Below are positions 51,121 through 59,268 of a stretch of 64,000 nucleotides of DNA, in pieces. The notes under the pieces were generated by a model, which had not been told where the DNA came from, searched no databases, and worked only from the letters and a program-made list of their open reading frames with translations. Source of the stretch: Bacillota bacterium (GTDB lineage: Bacteria > Bacillota > UBA4882 > UBA8346); contig JAEZCE010000093.1 in NCBI GenBank assembly GCA_023429995.1, positions 124,001 to 188,000 of the forward strand, in the 5' to 3' direction. Each line of letters starts with the position of its first letter. The stretch's first letter is position 1. Position numbers and translations under genes: made by a program.

Positions 51121-51177
51121 TGGAAAAACCGCCGGGCGACTTTGGTTGCAACATTCCCAAAGTATTACCGGCGGCTT
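51121..51177 (-). terminator. Terminator after the CoA-disulfide-reductase fusion gene
   Basis: On the minus strand GCCGCCGG (revcomp of 51168-51175) pairs with CCGGCGG (revcomp of 51130-51136), and the following GTTTTTCC supplies the T-tract. A smaller hairpin fits in the loop. It lies about 40 bases after the stop of the minus-strand gene. Confidence 0.65.
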
Positions 51178-51216
51178 TTAAGGGCGTTAGGCTTTATGAA
51201 TGCATCGAATGAATAA

Positions 51217-53673
51217 TTAAATGAATAAATTTACATTTCCTTGCTCGGCGGCAGCCAGGTAGGAAGCAACCCCGCCGATTTCCACGCCTTCGATTAATTC
51301 CTCTTTCTTGATGCCCATAACATCCATGGACATTTGGCAGGCTACCATTTTGATACCCATCATCCGGGCTTCTCCGATCATGGTTTCCAGCGCGGCGATA
51401 TTCTTCTTTCGCATCACCATCCGAATCATTTGCGGTCCGATGCCAACCATATTCATTCTGGATAATCCTAATTTCGATGAACCCCGTGGCATCATCATGC
51501 CAAACATCTTATCGAGTAGGCCTTTTTGAACTTTCACTCTTTTGGGCTTGCGTAAAATATTTAACCCCCAGAAAGTAAAGAACATGGTCACTTGGCGGCC
51601 CATCGATGCCGCTCCGGTCGCAATGATGAAGCTCGCTATCGCTTTATCCAAATCGCCGCTGAAAACTACAATCGTTTTGTCCTGAGGCAAAGAGGTAATC
51701 GCCGTGGGATCTTTGGCGGTTGCTCCTTTACGAATCCGGGCTGTTATTTGACCGGACCCCCGGTCTAGTTGAATTAAGGTGTTGCCGGTTCTGGAGCACC
51801 AGGCCTCCACATCATTGGCAAATCCGGGGTCGGAAGCGGTTATTTCCAGAATATCGCCCTCTTTTAATGGTTGCATCCGGTTATATAATCGCAGGATTGG
51901 ACCGGGGCACTGTAAGCCGCAGGCATTTACTTTAATAATATCCATAGGGGTGTTTTCCTCCTTGGGATGGGTATTAAGGGGAACACCGGCGGTTATGGGC
52001 TTTACGGACCCATCCAAGAAATTTCGTTCCTGTCTTGCAATATGATAAGTTTTATAACCGCCGCTCAGATTTTTCACATTGGCAAAGCCGTTTTGAAACA
52101 GGATACGGGATGCGATGTAGGCCCGCAAACCAACCTGACAGTTTACAATGATTTCCTTATCCTTGGGCAATTCTCCAACGCGTCCTCTAAGTTCATGGAG
52201 GGGAATATTAACAGCTCCGGGTAAAGTGCCCAGTTCAACTTCAATCGGCTCCCGGACATCCAGGTAAAAGCTGTGGGGGTGGCTTTCCAATTGATCCCAA
52301 CTCAATGCGTCCACATCTTGATTTACGATGTTTGCGGCGGCATAACCGGCAATGTTCACCGGGTCCTTAGCCGATGAAAACGGTGGGGCATAGGCTAGCT
52401 CCAAATCCGTTAAATCGAAAACCGTTTTTCGGAACCGGATGGCAGTCGCCAAGACATCGAGCCGTTTGTCGACACCTTCATAACCAACGACTTGGGCGCC
52501 ATAGAGTTGCCCGCTTTCCGGAGCAAAGAGCAATTTTATGGTAAGGGGTGAAGCTCCCGGGTAATAAGCGGCATGGGAATTGGGATGGGTTATTGAGGTT
52601 AAGTATGGAATACTCCATTTTTTTAAAGCCTTTTCGTTTAATCCGGTGGAACCGGCTGCCAGGTTAAAAACTTTCACAATGGACGTGCCCTGGGCGCCAT
52701 GATAATTTTCATCCCGCCCGGCTAAGATATCAGCCAGCAAACGTCCCTGACGGTTAGCCGGTCCGGCCAGGGGAAGCCATCCGGGTTTTCCGGAGATGAT
52801 TTCTTGGATTTCCACCGCGTCTCCCACTGCATAGATATTAGGGTCGGAGGTTTGCATCTTTGGATTGACTTGAATAGCTCCGGTAGCGCCAATCGTTAAT
52901 CCGGCCTCCGCGGCAAGCTTAGTTTCCGGTTTCACTCCCACAGCCATAATGACAATATCGGCAAGAATTTTTTGTCCGCCGCTTAGAACGACTTCAAGGG
53001 CTTCATCGCTTTGATTGATTGCAGCCAGGCCGTTCCCTAGGATAAGGTCGACTTTTTTGCCCCGTATTTCCTGATGGACCATAGCCGCCATTTCATAATC
53101 AAGATTGTTCAATACTTGAGGCGCCATTTCGATGAGGGATACTTTCATATTCAATTCCGCCAAATTTTCAGCCATCTCAAGGCCAATAAAGCCCCCGCCG
53201 ACCACGACCGCGGAGGTAACACTGTTATCGGTCAGATATTGTTTGATGCGGTCGGTGTCGGGAATATTTCGTAACGTAAAGACTCTCGATAAATCAACAC
53301 CGGATACCTTGGGAACAATCGGTTTCGAACCGGGAGAAAGGACGAGCCGGTCGTAGGATTCCACATAGGTATTACCTTGTTGCAGATTTTTAATGGATAA
53401 TTCGTGTTTTGCCGGATCGATTTTTAAAACCTCATGATTTACCCGGACGTCAATATTAAAGCGTTTCTTCATGCCTTCAGGGGTCTGCACGAAAAGTTCA
53501 TCCCGGTCGGTAATAACACCGCCGATGTAATAAGGCAATCCACAGTTGGCATAGGATATGGCATCACCTTTTTCCAGGAGAACGATTTCCACCTGTTCAT
53601 CCAAACGCCGCAATCTGGCCGCGGTACTGGCGCCACCTGCGACCCCGCCGACAATGACTACTTTTTTCACCAT
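51217..53673 (-). CDS. CoA-disulfide-reductase / rhodanese / TusA / DsrE fusion
   Basis: An 818-aa four-part sulfur-handling protein. Residues about 1-445 are a CoADR/NADH-oxidase-like flavoprotein: VVIVGGVAGGASTAARLRR, the redox cysteine in SYANCGLPYYIGG, a second nucleotide loop VVVGGGFIGLEMAENL. About 455-545 is a rhodanese domain with the active cysteine in IVNCQVGLRAY. About 580-650 is a TusA domain (NACGLQCPGPILRL). About 665-818 is DsrE-like (VVFSGDLDKAIASFIIA, ACQMSMDVMG). Together these could reduce and pass on persulfide sulfur. ATG 53673 has AGAGGAG seven bases upstream. The ArsR gene precedes it and both share an operator. Confidence 0.9.
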   Translation of the reverse strand: MVKKVVIVGGVAGGASTAARLRRLDEQVEIVLLEKGDAISYANCGLPYYIGGVITDRDELFVQTPEGMKKRFNIDVRVNHEVLKIDPAKHELSIKNLQQGNTYVESYDRLVLSPGSKPIVPKVSGVDLSRVFTLRNIPDTDRIKQYLTDNSVTSAVVVGGGFIGLEMAENLAELNMKVSLIEMAPQVLNNLDYEMAAMVHQEIRGKKVDLILGNGLAAINQSDEALEVVLSGGQKILADIVIMAVGVKPETKLAAEAGLTIGATGAIQVNPKMQTSDPNIYAVGDAVEIQEIISGKPGWLPLAGPANRQGRLLADILAGRDENYHGAQGTSIVKVFNLAAGSTGLNEKALKKWSIPYLTSITHPNSHAAYYPGASPLTIKLLFAPESGQLYGAQVVGYEGVDKRLDVLATAIRFRKTVFDLTDLELAYAPPFSSAKDPVNIAGYAAANIVNQDVDALSWDQLESHPHSFYLDVREPIEVELGTLPGAVNIPLHELRGRVGELPKDKEIIVNCQVGLRAYIASRILFQNGFANVKNLSGGYKTYHIARQERNFLDGSVKPITAGVPLNTHPKEENTPMDIIKVNACGLQCPGPILRLYNRMQPLKEGDILEITASDPGFANDVEAWCSRTGNTLIQLDRGSGQITARIRKGATAKDPTAITSLPQDKTIVVFSGDLDKAIASFIIATGAASMGRQVTMFFTFWGLNILRKPKRVKVQKGLLDKMFGMMMPRGSSKLGLSRMNMVGIGPQMIRMVMRKKNIAALETMIGEARMMGIKMVACQMSMDVMGIKKEELIEGVEIGGVASYLAAAEQGNVNLFI

Positions 53674-53717
53674 GACAATCACTCCTCTTGTTCATTTCAG
53701 CCAAAATAAATTTTAAT

Positions 53718-53736
53718 ATTATTATATTTTGATAAT
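53718..53736 (-). promoter_or_regulatory. ArsR-type operator, promoter of the CoA-disulfide-reductase fusion
   Basis: ATTATTATATTTTGATAAT (53718-53736) matches 16 of 19 bases with the site at 54127-54145 in front of the arsR gene. The arms ATATTAT and ATAATAT extend the dyad. It lies 45 bases upstream of the fusion gene's ATG, suggesting repression by the neighbouring ArsR protein. Confidence 0.75.
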
Positions 53737-53820
53737 ATGATTTAAGTTGTAAAATAAATTCCCATCTTCATCATTTAATCCGTGAAAAAAATTACAAACG
53801 ATGATATCAAAAGGTTATTC

Positions 53821-54105
53821 TTAAGAGAATAAAGCCTTGACCACATTTTGGACATCTTCGTTTACCACTTGATAATATATTTCCACACCCTGCCGGTTGC
53901 CCTTAATAATTCCGAGATCCCTTAATTTACCGAGATGTTGGGAGATGGTGGACTGAGGGATTTTAAGACAATCCTGCATTTTGTTGACATTGCATTCGCC
54001 TTGTTCCATGAGGCGGCGAACAATACAGAGCCTGACCGGGTGAGCGATTGCTTTTAAGAGCTCTGCTTTGGAAGCTAAAGTTTCAAAATCATTGGTATGT
54101 TCCAT
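53821..54105 (-). CDS. ArsR-family regulator of the sulfur fusion gene
   Basis: A 94-aa ArsR/SmtB winged-helix protein. The recognition helix is IPQSTISQHLGKLRDLGIIKG. Cysteines C27, C38 and C46 (RLCIVRR, GECNVNKMQDC) could sense metal or persulfide; the Cys pair of SqrR/BigR is not exactly matched. AAGGAG precedes the ATG. It lies upstream of the CoADR fusion on the same strand, and nearly the same operator precedes each gene, so autoregulation and control of sulfur detoxification are likely. Confidence 0.9.
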   Translation of the reverse strand: MEHTNDFETLASKAELLKAIAHPVRLCIVRRLMEQGECNVNKMQDCLKIPQSTISQHLGKLRDLGIIKGNRQGVEIYYQVVNEDVQNVVKALFS

Positions 54106-54126
54106 GAGGATCTCCTTTTTAATAGA

Positions 54127-54145
54127 ATTATTATATTACAATAAT
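54127..54145 (-). promoter_or_regulatory. ArsR-type operator upstream of the arsR gene
   Basis: ATTATTATATTACAATAAT (54127-54145) has dyad arms ATTATT and AATAAT. It differs from the site at 53718-53736 only in three bases of the centre. It lies just upstream of the arsR ribosome site. Confidence 0.75.
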
Positions 54146-54250
54146 ACGATATATACAAGAAGGGTTGTCGAAACTTAATATTTCAATTTACCCATTGCCA
54201 GGTTTCTTTAGGGAATAATTCCCGGTTTTTTCGGCAATTTAAATATTTAC

Positions 54251-54300
54251 TTGACAGAAGACAAAAAAGCAGTAAACTAATTATGCGCATATGCGCATAA
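54251..54300 (+). promoter_or_regulatory. Promoter with perfect 20-bp palindromic operator
   Basis: TTGACA at 54251-54256 and TAAACT at 54273-54278 are 16 bases apart. Immediately downstream is the perfect palindrome TTATGCGCATATGCGCATAA (54281-54300), placed to block transcription start. It precedes the broken NifX-like gene and the Mrp ATPase gene. The regulator is not identified. Confidence 0.8.
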
Positions 54301-54439
54301 CGATGAGGCGATGGAATTGCCCCGGTGTATAAAAAGCGTTGTTGTAGGCGCCTGGAGGGGGAGATTTTTTATAAACCGGGATCATTTCCCTGCAAAGAAT
54401 TAAAGAATTAAAGGAGACTTTTATTTTGGAGGAAGAATC

Positions 54440-54596
54440 ATGAAGATTTGTGTTCCAACACTCGGGCAAAAGGGATTGGAAGAGAAAGTCAGTGAACATT
54501 TTGGGGGAGCTCCCTGCTTTGGTTGACCAGTTTAAAACGGGTAATTTGAAGAAACTGGCTGCCGATCAAGGATGTGCAGGACATGGTTGCCACTAA
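54440..54596 (+). pseudogene. NifX/NifB-C-type gene with internal deletion
   Basis: GGAGGAAG precedes ATG 54440. The first 28 codons (MKICVPTLGQKGLEEKVSEH, then FGGAPCFG) match the start of dinitrogenase-cofactor-biosynthesis-family proteins, which normally run on for about 90 more residues. A TGA follows at 54524. From 54525, in another frame, 23 codons (FKTGNLKKLAADQGCAGHGC) match the C-terminal end of the same family, including the Cys/His-rich tail. So the middle has been deleted and the ends joined out of frame. The Mrp gene follows 65 bases on, a usual neighbour. Confidence 0.8.
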
Positions 54597-54661
54597 ATGT
54601 TGGAATCTTGAATTTAAAACCGTGCATCTTTGCACGATTGGAATGAGGAGGCGTATAGAAG

Positions 54662-55468
54662 ATGTCAGATGAAACTGCAGTTAAGCATGGGATATTTGAG
54701 AGAAGCGTAAATCCTTTCGGGGAGATCAAGCATGTTATTGGAGTGATGAGCGGCAAAGGCGGAGTGGGAAAGTCTTCAATCACCGCGCTAATGGCTTCGG
54801 CGCTCCACAGCCGGGGGTTCTCGGTAGGCATTTTGGATGCCGACATTACCGGGCCCAGTATTCCCAAACTCTTCGGCGTCAGGGGCCAGGTGGTTAATAA
54901 AGGGCAGGGCTTGGAACCGCTTCAGTCAACTTTGGGCATCAAGATGATGTCAATCAATTTTTTGTTGGAAAAGGAAGATCAACCGGTCATTTGGAGGGGA
55001 CCGATGATTTCGGGCGTGGTCAAACAATTTTTCTCCGAGGTGGTATGGGGTGACTTGGATTATCTGTTGATTGACTTGCCGCCCGGAACCGGTGATGTAC
55101 CGCTGACTGTGATGCAATCACTACCTTTGAATGGGATGATTGTAGTGACTTCACCGCAAGAACTGGTGGAGATGATTGTCAAAAAGGCTATTCATATGGC
55201 TGAGCAAATGAGTATTCCACTTGTGGGATTTATCGAAAATTACAGCTATATCGAATGTCCCGACTGCAAGAAAAAGATCGAGGTCTTTGGACCGAGCAGG
55301 GCGGAGCAAGTGGCAGCCAATACCGGGCTGGCGCTTTTGGGCAAATTGCCGATTGTGCCTGAAGTGGCCAAAATGGCTGACGATGGGAAAATAGAGGCGG
55401 TGGAAGCGGTTGTTCCGGAATTCTTTGATTCAGTGGCCTCCCGTGTTTTGGAAATGATGAAAGATTGA
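54662..55468 (+). CDS. Mrp/NBP35-family Fe-S cluster carrier ATPase
   Basis: A 268-aa P-loop ATPase of the Mrp/ApbC group. The deviant Walker A is MSGKGGVGKSS near residue 29, with DADITGPSIP and LLIDLPPGTGDVPLT following. A CPDCKKK motif near residue 199 gives the dimer-bridging Fe-S site. It stores and transfers 4Fe-4S clusters. GAGGAGG lies before the ATG. It is downstream of the palindromic operator and the deleted NifX-like gene, presumably the same operon. Confidence 0.92.
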   Translation: MSDETAVKHGIFERSVNPFGEIKHVIGVMSGKGGVGKSSITALMASALHSRGFSVGILDADITGPSIPKLFGVRGQVVNKGQGLEPLQSTLGIKMMSINFLLEKEDQPVIWRGPMISGVVKQFFSEVVWGDLDYLLIDLPPGTGDVPLTVMQSLPLNGMIVVTSPQELVEMIVKKAIHMAEQMSIPLVGFIENYSYIECPDCKKKIEVFGPSRAEQVAANTGLALLGKLPIVPEVAKMADDGKIEAVEAVVPEFFDSVASRVLEMMKD

Positions 55469-55563
55469 ATCTTTTAAGGACACCCAAAAAATCGTTTCAG
55501 GTATAATCCCTAAGGTTTAATCAACCCGCAAGCAGGAAAATTCCCCAAAAGAGCGAAGTTTAT

Positions 55564-55700
55564 ATGAAAAGGGCTGTCTCAGAAGTAAATTCGTGGGTTA
55601 ACGCCCGAACGATCAAGAAATGCAATATATGGATATCCGATGATACCCGATATTGCATTTCTTATTGATTCAAATCGGGTTGTAGACAGCCTCCATTTTC
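55564..55700. repeat. MITE-like palindromic element, copy D
   Basis: AAAAGGGCTGTCTCAGAAG at the left and TGTAGACAGCCTCCATTTT at the right are terminal inverted repeats. An inner hairpin pairs AAGAAATGCAATATATGG with GATATTGCATTTCTTATTGA. The AGAAATRCAATAT core is shared with copies B and C. Confidence 0.7.
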
Positions 55701-55713
55701 ATGAGGGTTCATT

Positions 55714-57000
55714 ATGGAAAAGACTAAATTTTTTGATATTCTACATCGTGAGCTGGTAATGGCCCTGGGATGCACCGAACCGGTGGCCATTGCTTATGCT
55801 GCTGCATTGGCAGGCAAACAACTAACCTCCAAATCGGCTTCTCGGATCAGGGTTCTTGCAAGCAGTAATGTAATAAAAAATGCAATGGCGGTCAGTATTC
55901 CGGGGACGGGCGGTTGCGGCATCAATTTAGCGGCAGCTTTGGGAGTATTGGCTCACAATACGGATCGCAGTCTCGAATTATTGACAGGCTTGACCAAAGA
56001 GGATATTGAAAATGCAAAGGCAATGATTCAAGAGGGCATTGTAACCGTAGAGATAGCGAATTCACCTAAAAAGTTATATATTGAAGTAATTGTAGAAACC
56101 CCAGAGTCTTATGCCAGGGTGGTCATGGAAGACACCCATACCAATGTGGTATTGATAGAAGTGGACCGGCGGATTATCAAAGACAATCAGGTTTGCAGCA
56201 CTGCTTTACTGGACGAAACAGAAGATATGAAATTCTTAACCCTCGATTCCATATGGGAATTTGCATGTTTTATCGATGTTAAGGAATTGGATATTATCGA
56301 TAAAAGCATTGAAATGAATCGGAAGATTGGTATGGAAGGATTGAAAAATCCTTATGGATTGCAAGTGGGCCGGATTATGAAATTGAATATAGATGCAGGG
56401 CTTCTGTCCGATGATACCCCCACCTATGCGGTGGCCTTAACGGCGGCCGGATCCGACGCCAGAATGGCGGGGTGCGCCATGCCCGTTATGAGTAATTCGG
56501 GCAGCGGCAACCAGGGTATATCGGCGACCCTTCCAGTGGTTGCTTTTGCCGAAAGACTTCATCTCGGGAAAGAAAAAATGCTCCGGGCGGTTGCGCTCAG
56601 TCATTTAATTACGATCAATATTAAATTGAAGTTTGGCCGGTTGTCAGCCCTTTGTGGGGCGACGATTTCCGCCATCGGAGCCAGTTGCGGTATAACTTAC
56701 CTGTTGGGCGGGGGCATTGAGGAAATTAAATCGTCAATTCAAAATATGCTCGGCAATGTAACCGGGATGCTTTGCGACGGCGCTAAACCCGGGTGTGCAT
56801 TAAAGATCGCCACTTGCACCAGCGCGGCTGTTCAATCAGCCCTCATTGCCATGCGCGGAGTGGCAATCCAATCCACAGACGGGATCATCGAAAATGATCC
56901 GGAACAGACCATTGAGAATCTTTGCCGCCTCGGAAACCAGGGAACAGTCGAAGCCGATAAGATCATCCTGGATATCATGTTGAAAAAAGCTAACTGCTAG
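55714..57000 (+). CDS. cyuA: L-cysteine desulfidase (CyuA/UPF0597 family)
   Basis: A 428-aa protein of the UPF0597/CyuA family, related to Fe-S L-serine dehydratase. It degrades L-cysteine to pyruvate, ammonia and sulfide. Cysteines likely to bind the cluster are in MALGCTEPVAIAYA near residue 20, LCGATISAIGASCG near 310 and MLCDGAKPGCALKIATC near 350. Length fits the family. The ribosome site GAGGG is weak but spaced well. The sulfide product links it to the sulfur genes of this region. Confidence 0.9.
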   Translation: MEKTKFFDILHRELVMALGCTEPVAIAYAAALAGKQLTSKSASRIRVLASSNVIKNAMAVSIPGTGGCGINLAAALGVLAHNTDRSLELLTGLTKEDIENAKAMIQEGIVTVEIANSPKKLYIEVIVETPESYARVVMEDTHTNVVLIEVDRRIIKDNQVCSTALLDETEDMKFLTLDSIWEFACFIDVKELDIIDKSIEMNRKIGMEGLKNPYGLQVGRIMKLNIDAGLLSDDTPTYAVALTAAGSDARMAGCAMPVMSNSGSGNQGISATLPVVAFAERLHLGKEKMLRAVALSHLITINIKLKFGRLSALCGATISAIGASCGITYLLGGGIEEIKSSIQNMLGNVTGMLCDGAKPGCALKIATCTSAAVQSALIAMRGVAIQSTDGIIENDPEQTIENLCRLGNQGTVEADKIILDIMLKKANC

Positions 57001-57027
57001 CGGTGTGATTTTACGTACATCCGGAAA

Positions 57028-57145
57028 TCAATCATTGAAAGATTTCGGCAAAAAAACCCGGAAGGTAGTACCTTTGCCTCCGGCAGATTTCACTTTTAAA
57101 TCGCCATTCATTTGTAAGGCCAGCTTCTTGGCAATAGCCAGTCGA
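57028..57145 (-). pseudogene. C-terminal tail of a deleted histidine kinase
   Basis: Read on the minus strand, the sequence encodes LAIAKKLALQMNGDLKVKS and then AGGKGTTFRVFLPKSFND before TGA. This is the end of a histidine-kinase ATPase domain (G2 box onwards). Everything upstream, including GLGL of the G1/G2 region, is missing beyond about 57143, where an unrelated plus-strand tail begins. Confidence 0.75.
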
Positions 57146-57221
57146 TGGTTTGGAATGGGAAACCGTACTTACCAAAGAACAAGTTCTTGAAAAGACGATC
57201 AAGAAAGTAAAGATTGATTAA
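57144..57221 (+). pseudogene. Orphan 25-codon tail of an unidentified gene
   Basis: The frame 57144-57221 reads DGLEWETVLTKEQVLEKTIK followed by KVKID and TAA, with good codon usage but no start. It abuts the kinase tail on the other strand, so a deletion joined the 3' ends of two convergent genes. The parent protein is not recognised. Confidence 0.4.
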
Positions 57222-57242
57222 GCCTTTTCCGAACCTCCTATA

Positions 57243-57282
57243 GATCCCAACAAACCGGACCCTCATCCGGTTTGTTGGGATC
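57243..57282. terminator. Perfect 16-bp hairpin terminator
   Basis: GATCCCAACAAACCGG at 57243-57258 and CCGGTTTGTTGGGATC at 57267-57282 pair perfectly around an 8-base loop. The T-rich tract (GCTTTTT) starts 14 bases later. It probably ended the gene whose tail lies at 57144-57221. Confidence 0.65.
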
Positions 57283-57345
57283 ATTGAAATGATTGCTTTT
57301 TAGCGCTTTACGGAGTGATAATCCTATAACTTTAGGTAGAAGACG

Positions 57346-58455
57346 ATGATGAGAATTAGGCAACGGCGAATTGTATTACAGAAACCCCGGCGGTTATTTT
57401 TATTGATACTGGTTTTTATCAGTGTAATTATAGCTGGAACGGCAAAATTGGTTGAGTTTCCCCACGAAGGCCGGGATTATGAAAAATTAGATTCGTACAT
57501 AACGGAAAAAATGGATAAACACCTTGTTCCGGGTCTTTCAATGGTGATATTCGATGATCAAAAAACCATTTATCGGAAAGGGTTTGGAGTTAAAAATGCC
57601 CGCACCGGCGAGCCGGTAGATGTTCATACGGTTTTTCAGGCTGCTTCATTTAGCAAAACATTAACGGCTTACGCAGCAATGGTTCTGGTAGAACAGGAAA
57701 AGCTCGCCTTGGACACCCCGTTGAATCATTACATGAAACGGCCATATATACCGGATCCCGAAGATGCCAATCGCATAACCCTCCGAATGATTCTCACTCA
57801 CACCTCGGGGCTTTCCAATGATTCCGATGGCGGCGATCGTAAAGTGTATTTTACACCCGGGAGTCAATTTTCATATTCCGGGGCCGGTTTCCGCTATCTT
57901 CAAGAAGTCCTTGTGAATATAACCGGAGCGCCTTTTGAAAGATTCATGAAGCAAGTGATTTTTGAGCCTCTGGATATGAATTCCAGTTCTTTTGCATTTA
58001 GTAAAAAATTCCAACCCTTGATTGCTACCGGACATGAAGCGGGCGTGGCTTTTCCTATTGATAAAAAAGAGGTCAATGCCGCCTATAGCTTGCTTTCAAC
58101 TCCCGGGGACATGGCCAAATTTATTAAAGAAGTGATTCATCCGACCTTATTAAAACCGGAAACCGTAGCCCAAATGTTACAGCCGACGGTCAAATGGCAA
58201 AAAAATATCTATTGGGGCTTGGGATTTGGAATCTTGCAATCACCGAATGGGGATTTCTTTTGGCATTGGGGTAATAACTATTACTATTGCAGTTTCTTGA
58301 TTGTCAGCAAGAAATCCAATCAGGGCGTAGTGATTATGACCAATGGCAACACCGGTATGAAATTGGCGGAACGGCTGGCGATGAAAGTTGTTAATTCGTA
58401 TTTTTGTAAACCCGGTGCAGGTCTTAACCGGGAGACCTTTGATTTTATTCAGTGA
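57346..58455 (+). CDS. Beta-lactamase-fold serine hydrolase (class C type)
   Basis: A 369-aa membrane-anchored serine hydrolase. A single N-terminal hydrophobic segment (LFLLILVFISVIIAG) is followed by the class C fold. The SxxK nucleophile is S101-K104 (ASFSKTL), the second motif is YSGAGF near residue 187 in place of YxN, and HWG near 305 stands in for KTG. These match esterase/D-aminopeptidase-like relatives rather than true beta-lactamases. Substrate unknown. ATG 57346 has no strong ribosome site; a second ATG codon follows directly. Confidence 0.82.
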   Translation: MMRIRQRRIVLQKPRRLFLLILVFISVIIAGTAKLVEFPHEGRDYEKLDSYITEKMDKHLVPGLSMVIFDDQKTIYRKGFGVKNARTGEPVDVHTVFQAASFSKTLTAYAAMVLVEQEKLALDTPLNHYMKRPYIPDPEDANRITLRMILTHTSGLSNDSDGGDRKVYFTPGSQFSYSGAGFRYLQEVLVNITGAPFERFMKQVIFEPLDMNSSSFAFSKKFQPLIATGHEAGVAFPIDKKEVNAAYSLLSTPGDMAKFIKEVIHPTLLKPETVAQMLQPTVKWQKNIYWGLGFGILQSPNGDFFWHWGNNYYYCSFLIVSKKSNQGVVIMTNGNTGMKLAERLAMKVVNSYFCKPGAGLNRETFDFIQ

Positions 58456-58503
58456 ATGAGGGCAATTGAGTCGACGCTTCCGGGGAAGCCGAGGGCATAA
58501 AAT

Positions 58504-58557
58504 ATATTCAAATATTTGAATATTACGATTGACAAAATTGCAAAATCATTTTATGAT
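58504..58557 (+). promoter_or_regulatory. Palindromic operator and promoter of the polyferredoxin gene
   Basis: ATATTCAAATATTTGAATAT at 58504-58523 is a perfect 20-bp palindrome of the style bound by ArsR/SmtB repressors. TTGACA at 58529-58534 and TATGAT at 58552-58557 follow with an exact 17-base spacer. The gene starts about 47 bases downstream. Confidence 0.8.
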
Positions 58558-58603
58558 CCTATACAATACCCCTGCGGTTAAATGATAACGGAGGTTGTTT
58601 AAA

Positions 58604-59260
58604 TTGAAACACTTTTCAAGGTTCATACATCAGTGGGCTTGGGTTATACTGGTTACTTTTTGTATTTTGGGTTTAATCTACCCGGTTATTGGCATTGGAG
58701 CCGTTATTTGCATGTTGGCTCCGATTGTGGTCGCCTTTTTCAACGGGCGCAAGTGGTGTGGAACTTATTGTCCCCGCGGTAGTTTTAACGATGCCATTCT
58801 TTCAAAGCTGAGCTTCAGACGAAAAATTCCCTCTTTATTAGGGGATAACCGGTTCCGGATTCCTTTTCTGATTTTGATTTTAGCGGGATTTGGTATTCAA
58901 TTGGCTTTTTCGTGGGGAGATATATCCAGTGTCGGCCGTGTTTTCGTAAGAATGATTATTATTACCACTTTGGCTGCGGTCATCCTTGGGAGTGTATTCA
59001 ACCATCGGACTTGGTGCTTGATATGTCCGATGGGGACGATAGCCGGGTATACGGCTAAGAAAACATCATTGCAAAGGGAGCATGGGGGAATCCGGTTTAA
59101 TGAAGACGGCTGTATCGATTGCAAATTATGCACGAGAAGTTGTCCGATGAATATCGATGTTCATGGTTATAAAACCCAACGAAAAGTGGTCCATCCTGAC
59201 TGTATTCAATGTGGAACGTGCATAGAAAAATGTCCCAGGAAGTCCCTGTATGTTGGTTAA
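58604..59260 (+). CDS. NapH-like membrane polyferredoxin
   Basis: About 218 aa. Four membrane segments (WAWVILVTFCILGLIYPV, AVICMLAPIVVAFF, FLILILAGFGIQLAFSW, MIIITTLAAVILGSVF) carry two CxxxCP motifs on the cytoplasmic side (WCGTYCPRGS, WCLICPMGT). Two 4Fe-4S clusters follow at the C-terminus (CIDCKLCTRSCP, CIQCGTCIEKCP). NapH/CcoG-like proteins pass electrons from quinol to a reductase. I chose TTG 58604, nine bases after GGAGG, over TTG 58595, which touches the ribosome site. It converges with the Rrf2 gene. Confidence 0.88.
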   Translation: MKHFSRFIHQWAWVILVTFCILGLIYPVIGIGAVICMLAPIVVAFFNGRKWCGTYCPRGSFNDAILSKLSFRRKIPSLLGDNRFRIPFLILILAGFGIQLAFSWGDISSVGRVFVRMIIITTLAAVILGSVFNHRTWCLICPMGTIAGYTAKKTSLQREHGGIRFNEDGCIDCKLCTRSCPMNIDVHGYKTQRKVVHPDCIQCGTCIEKCPRKSLYVG

Positions 59261-59268
59261 TTAGTTTT

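Noticed and set aside
57005..57190. 61-aa plus-strand ORF after cyuA
   Set aside because: It is the shadow of the histidine-kinase tail on the minus strand and has no homology-like features.
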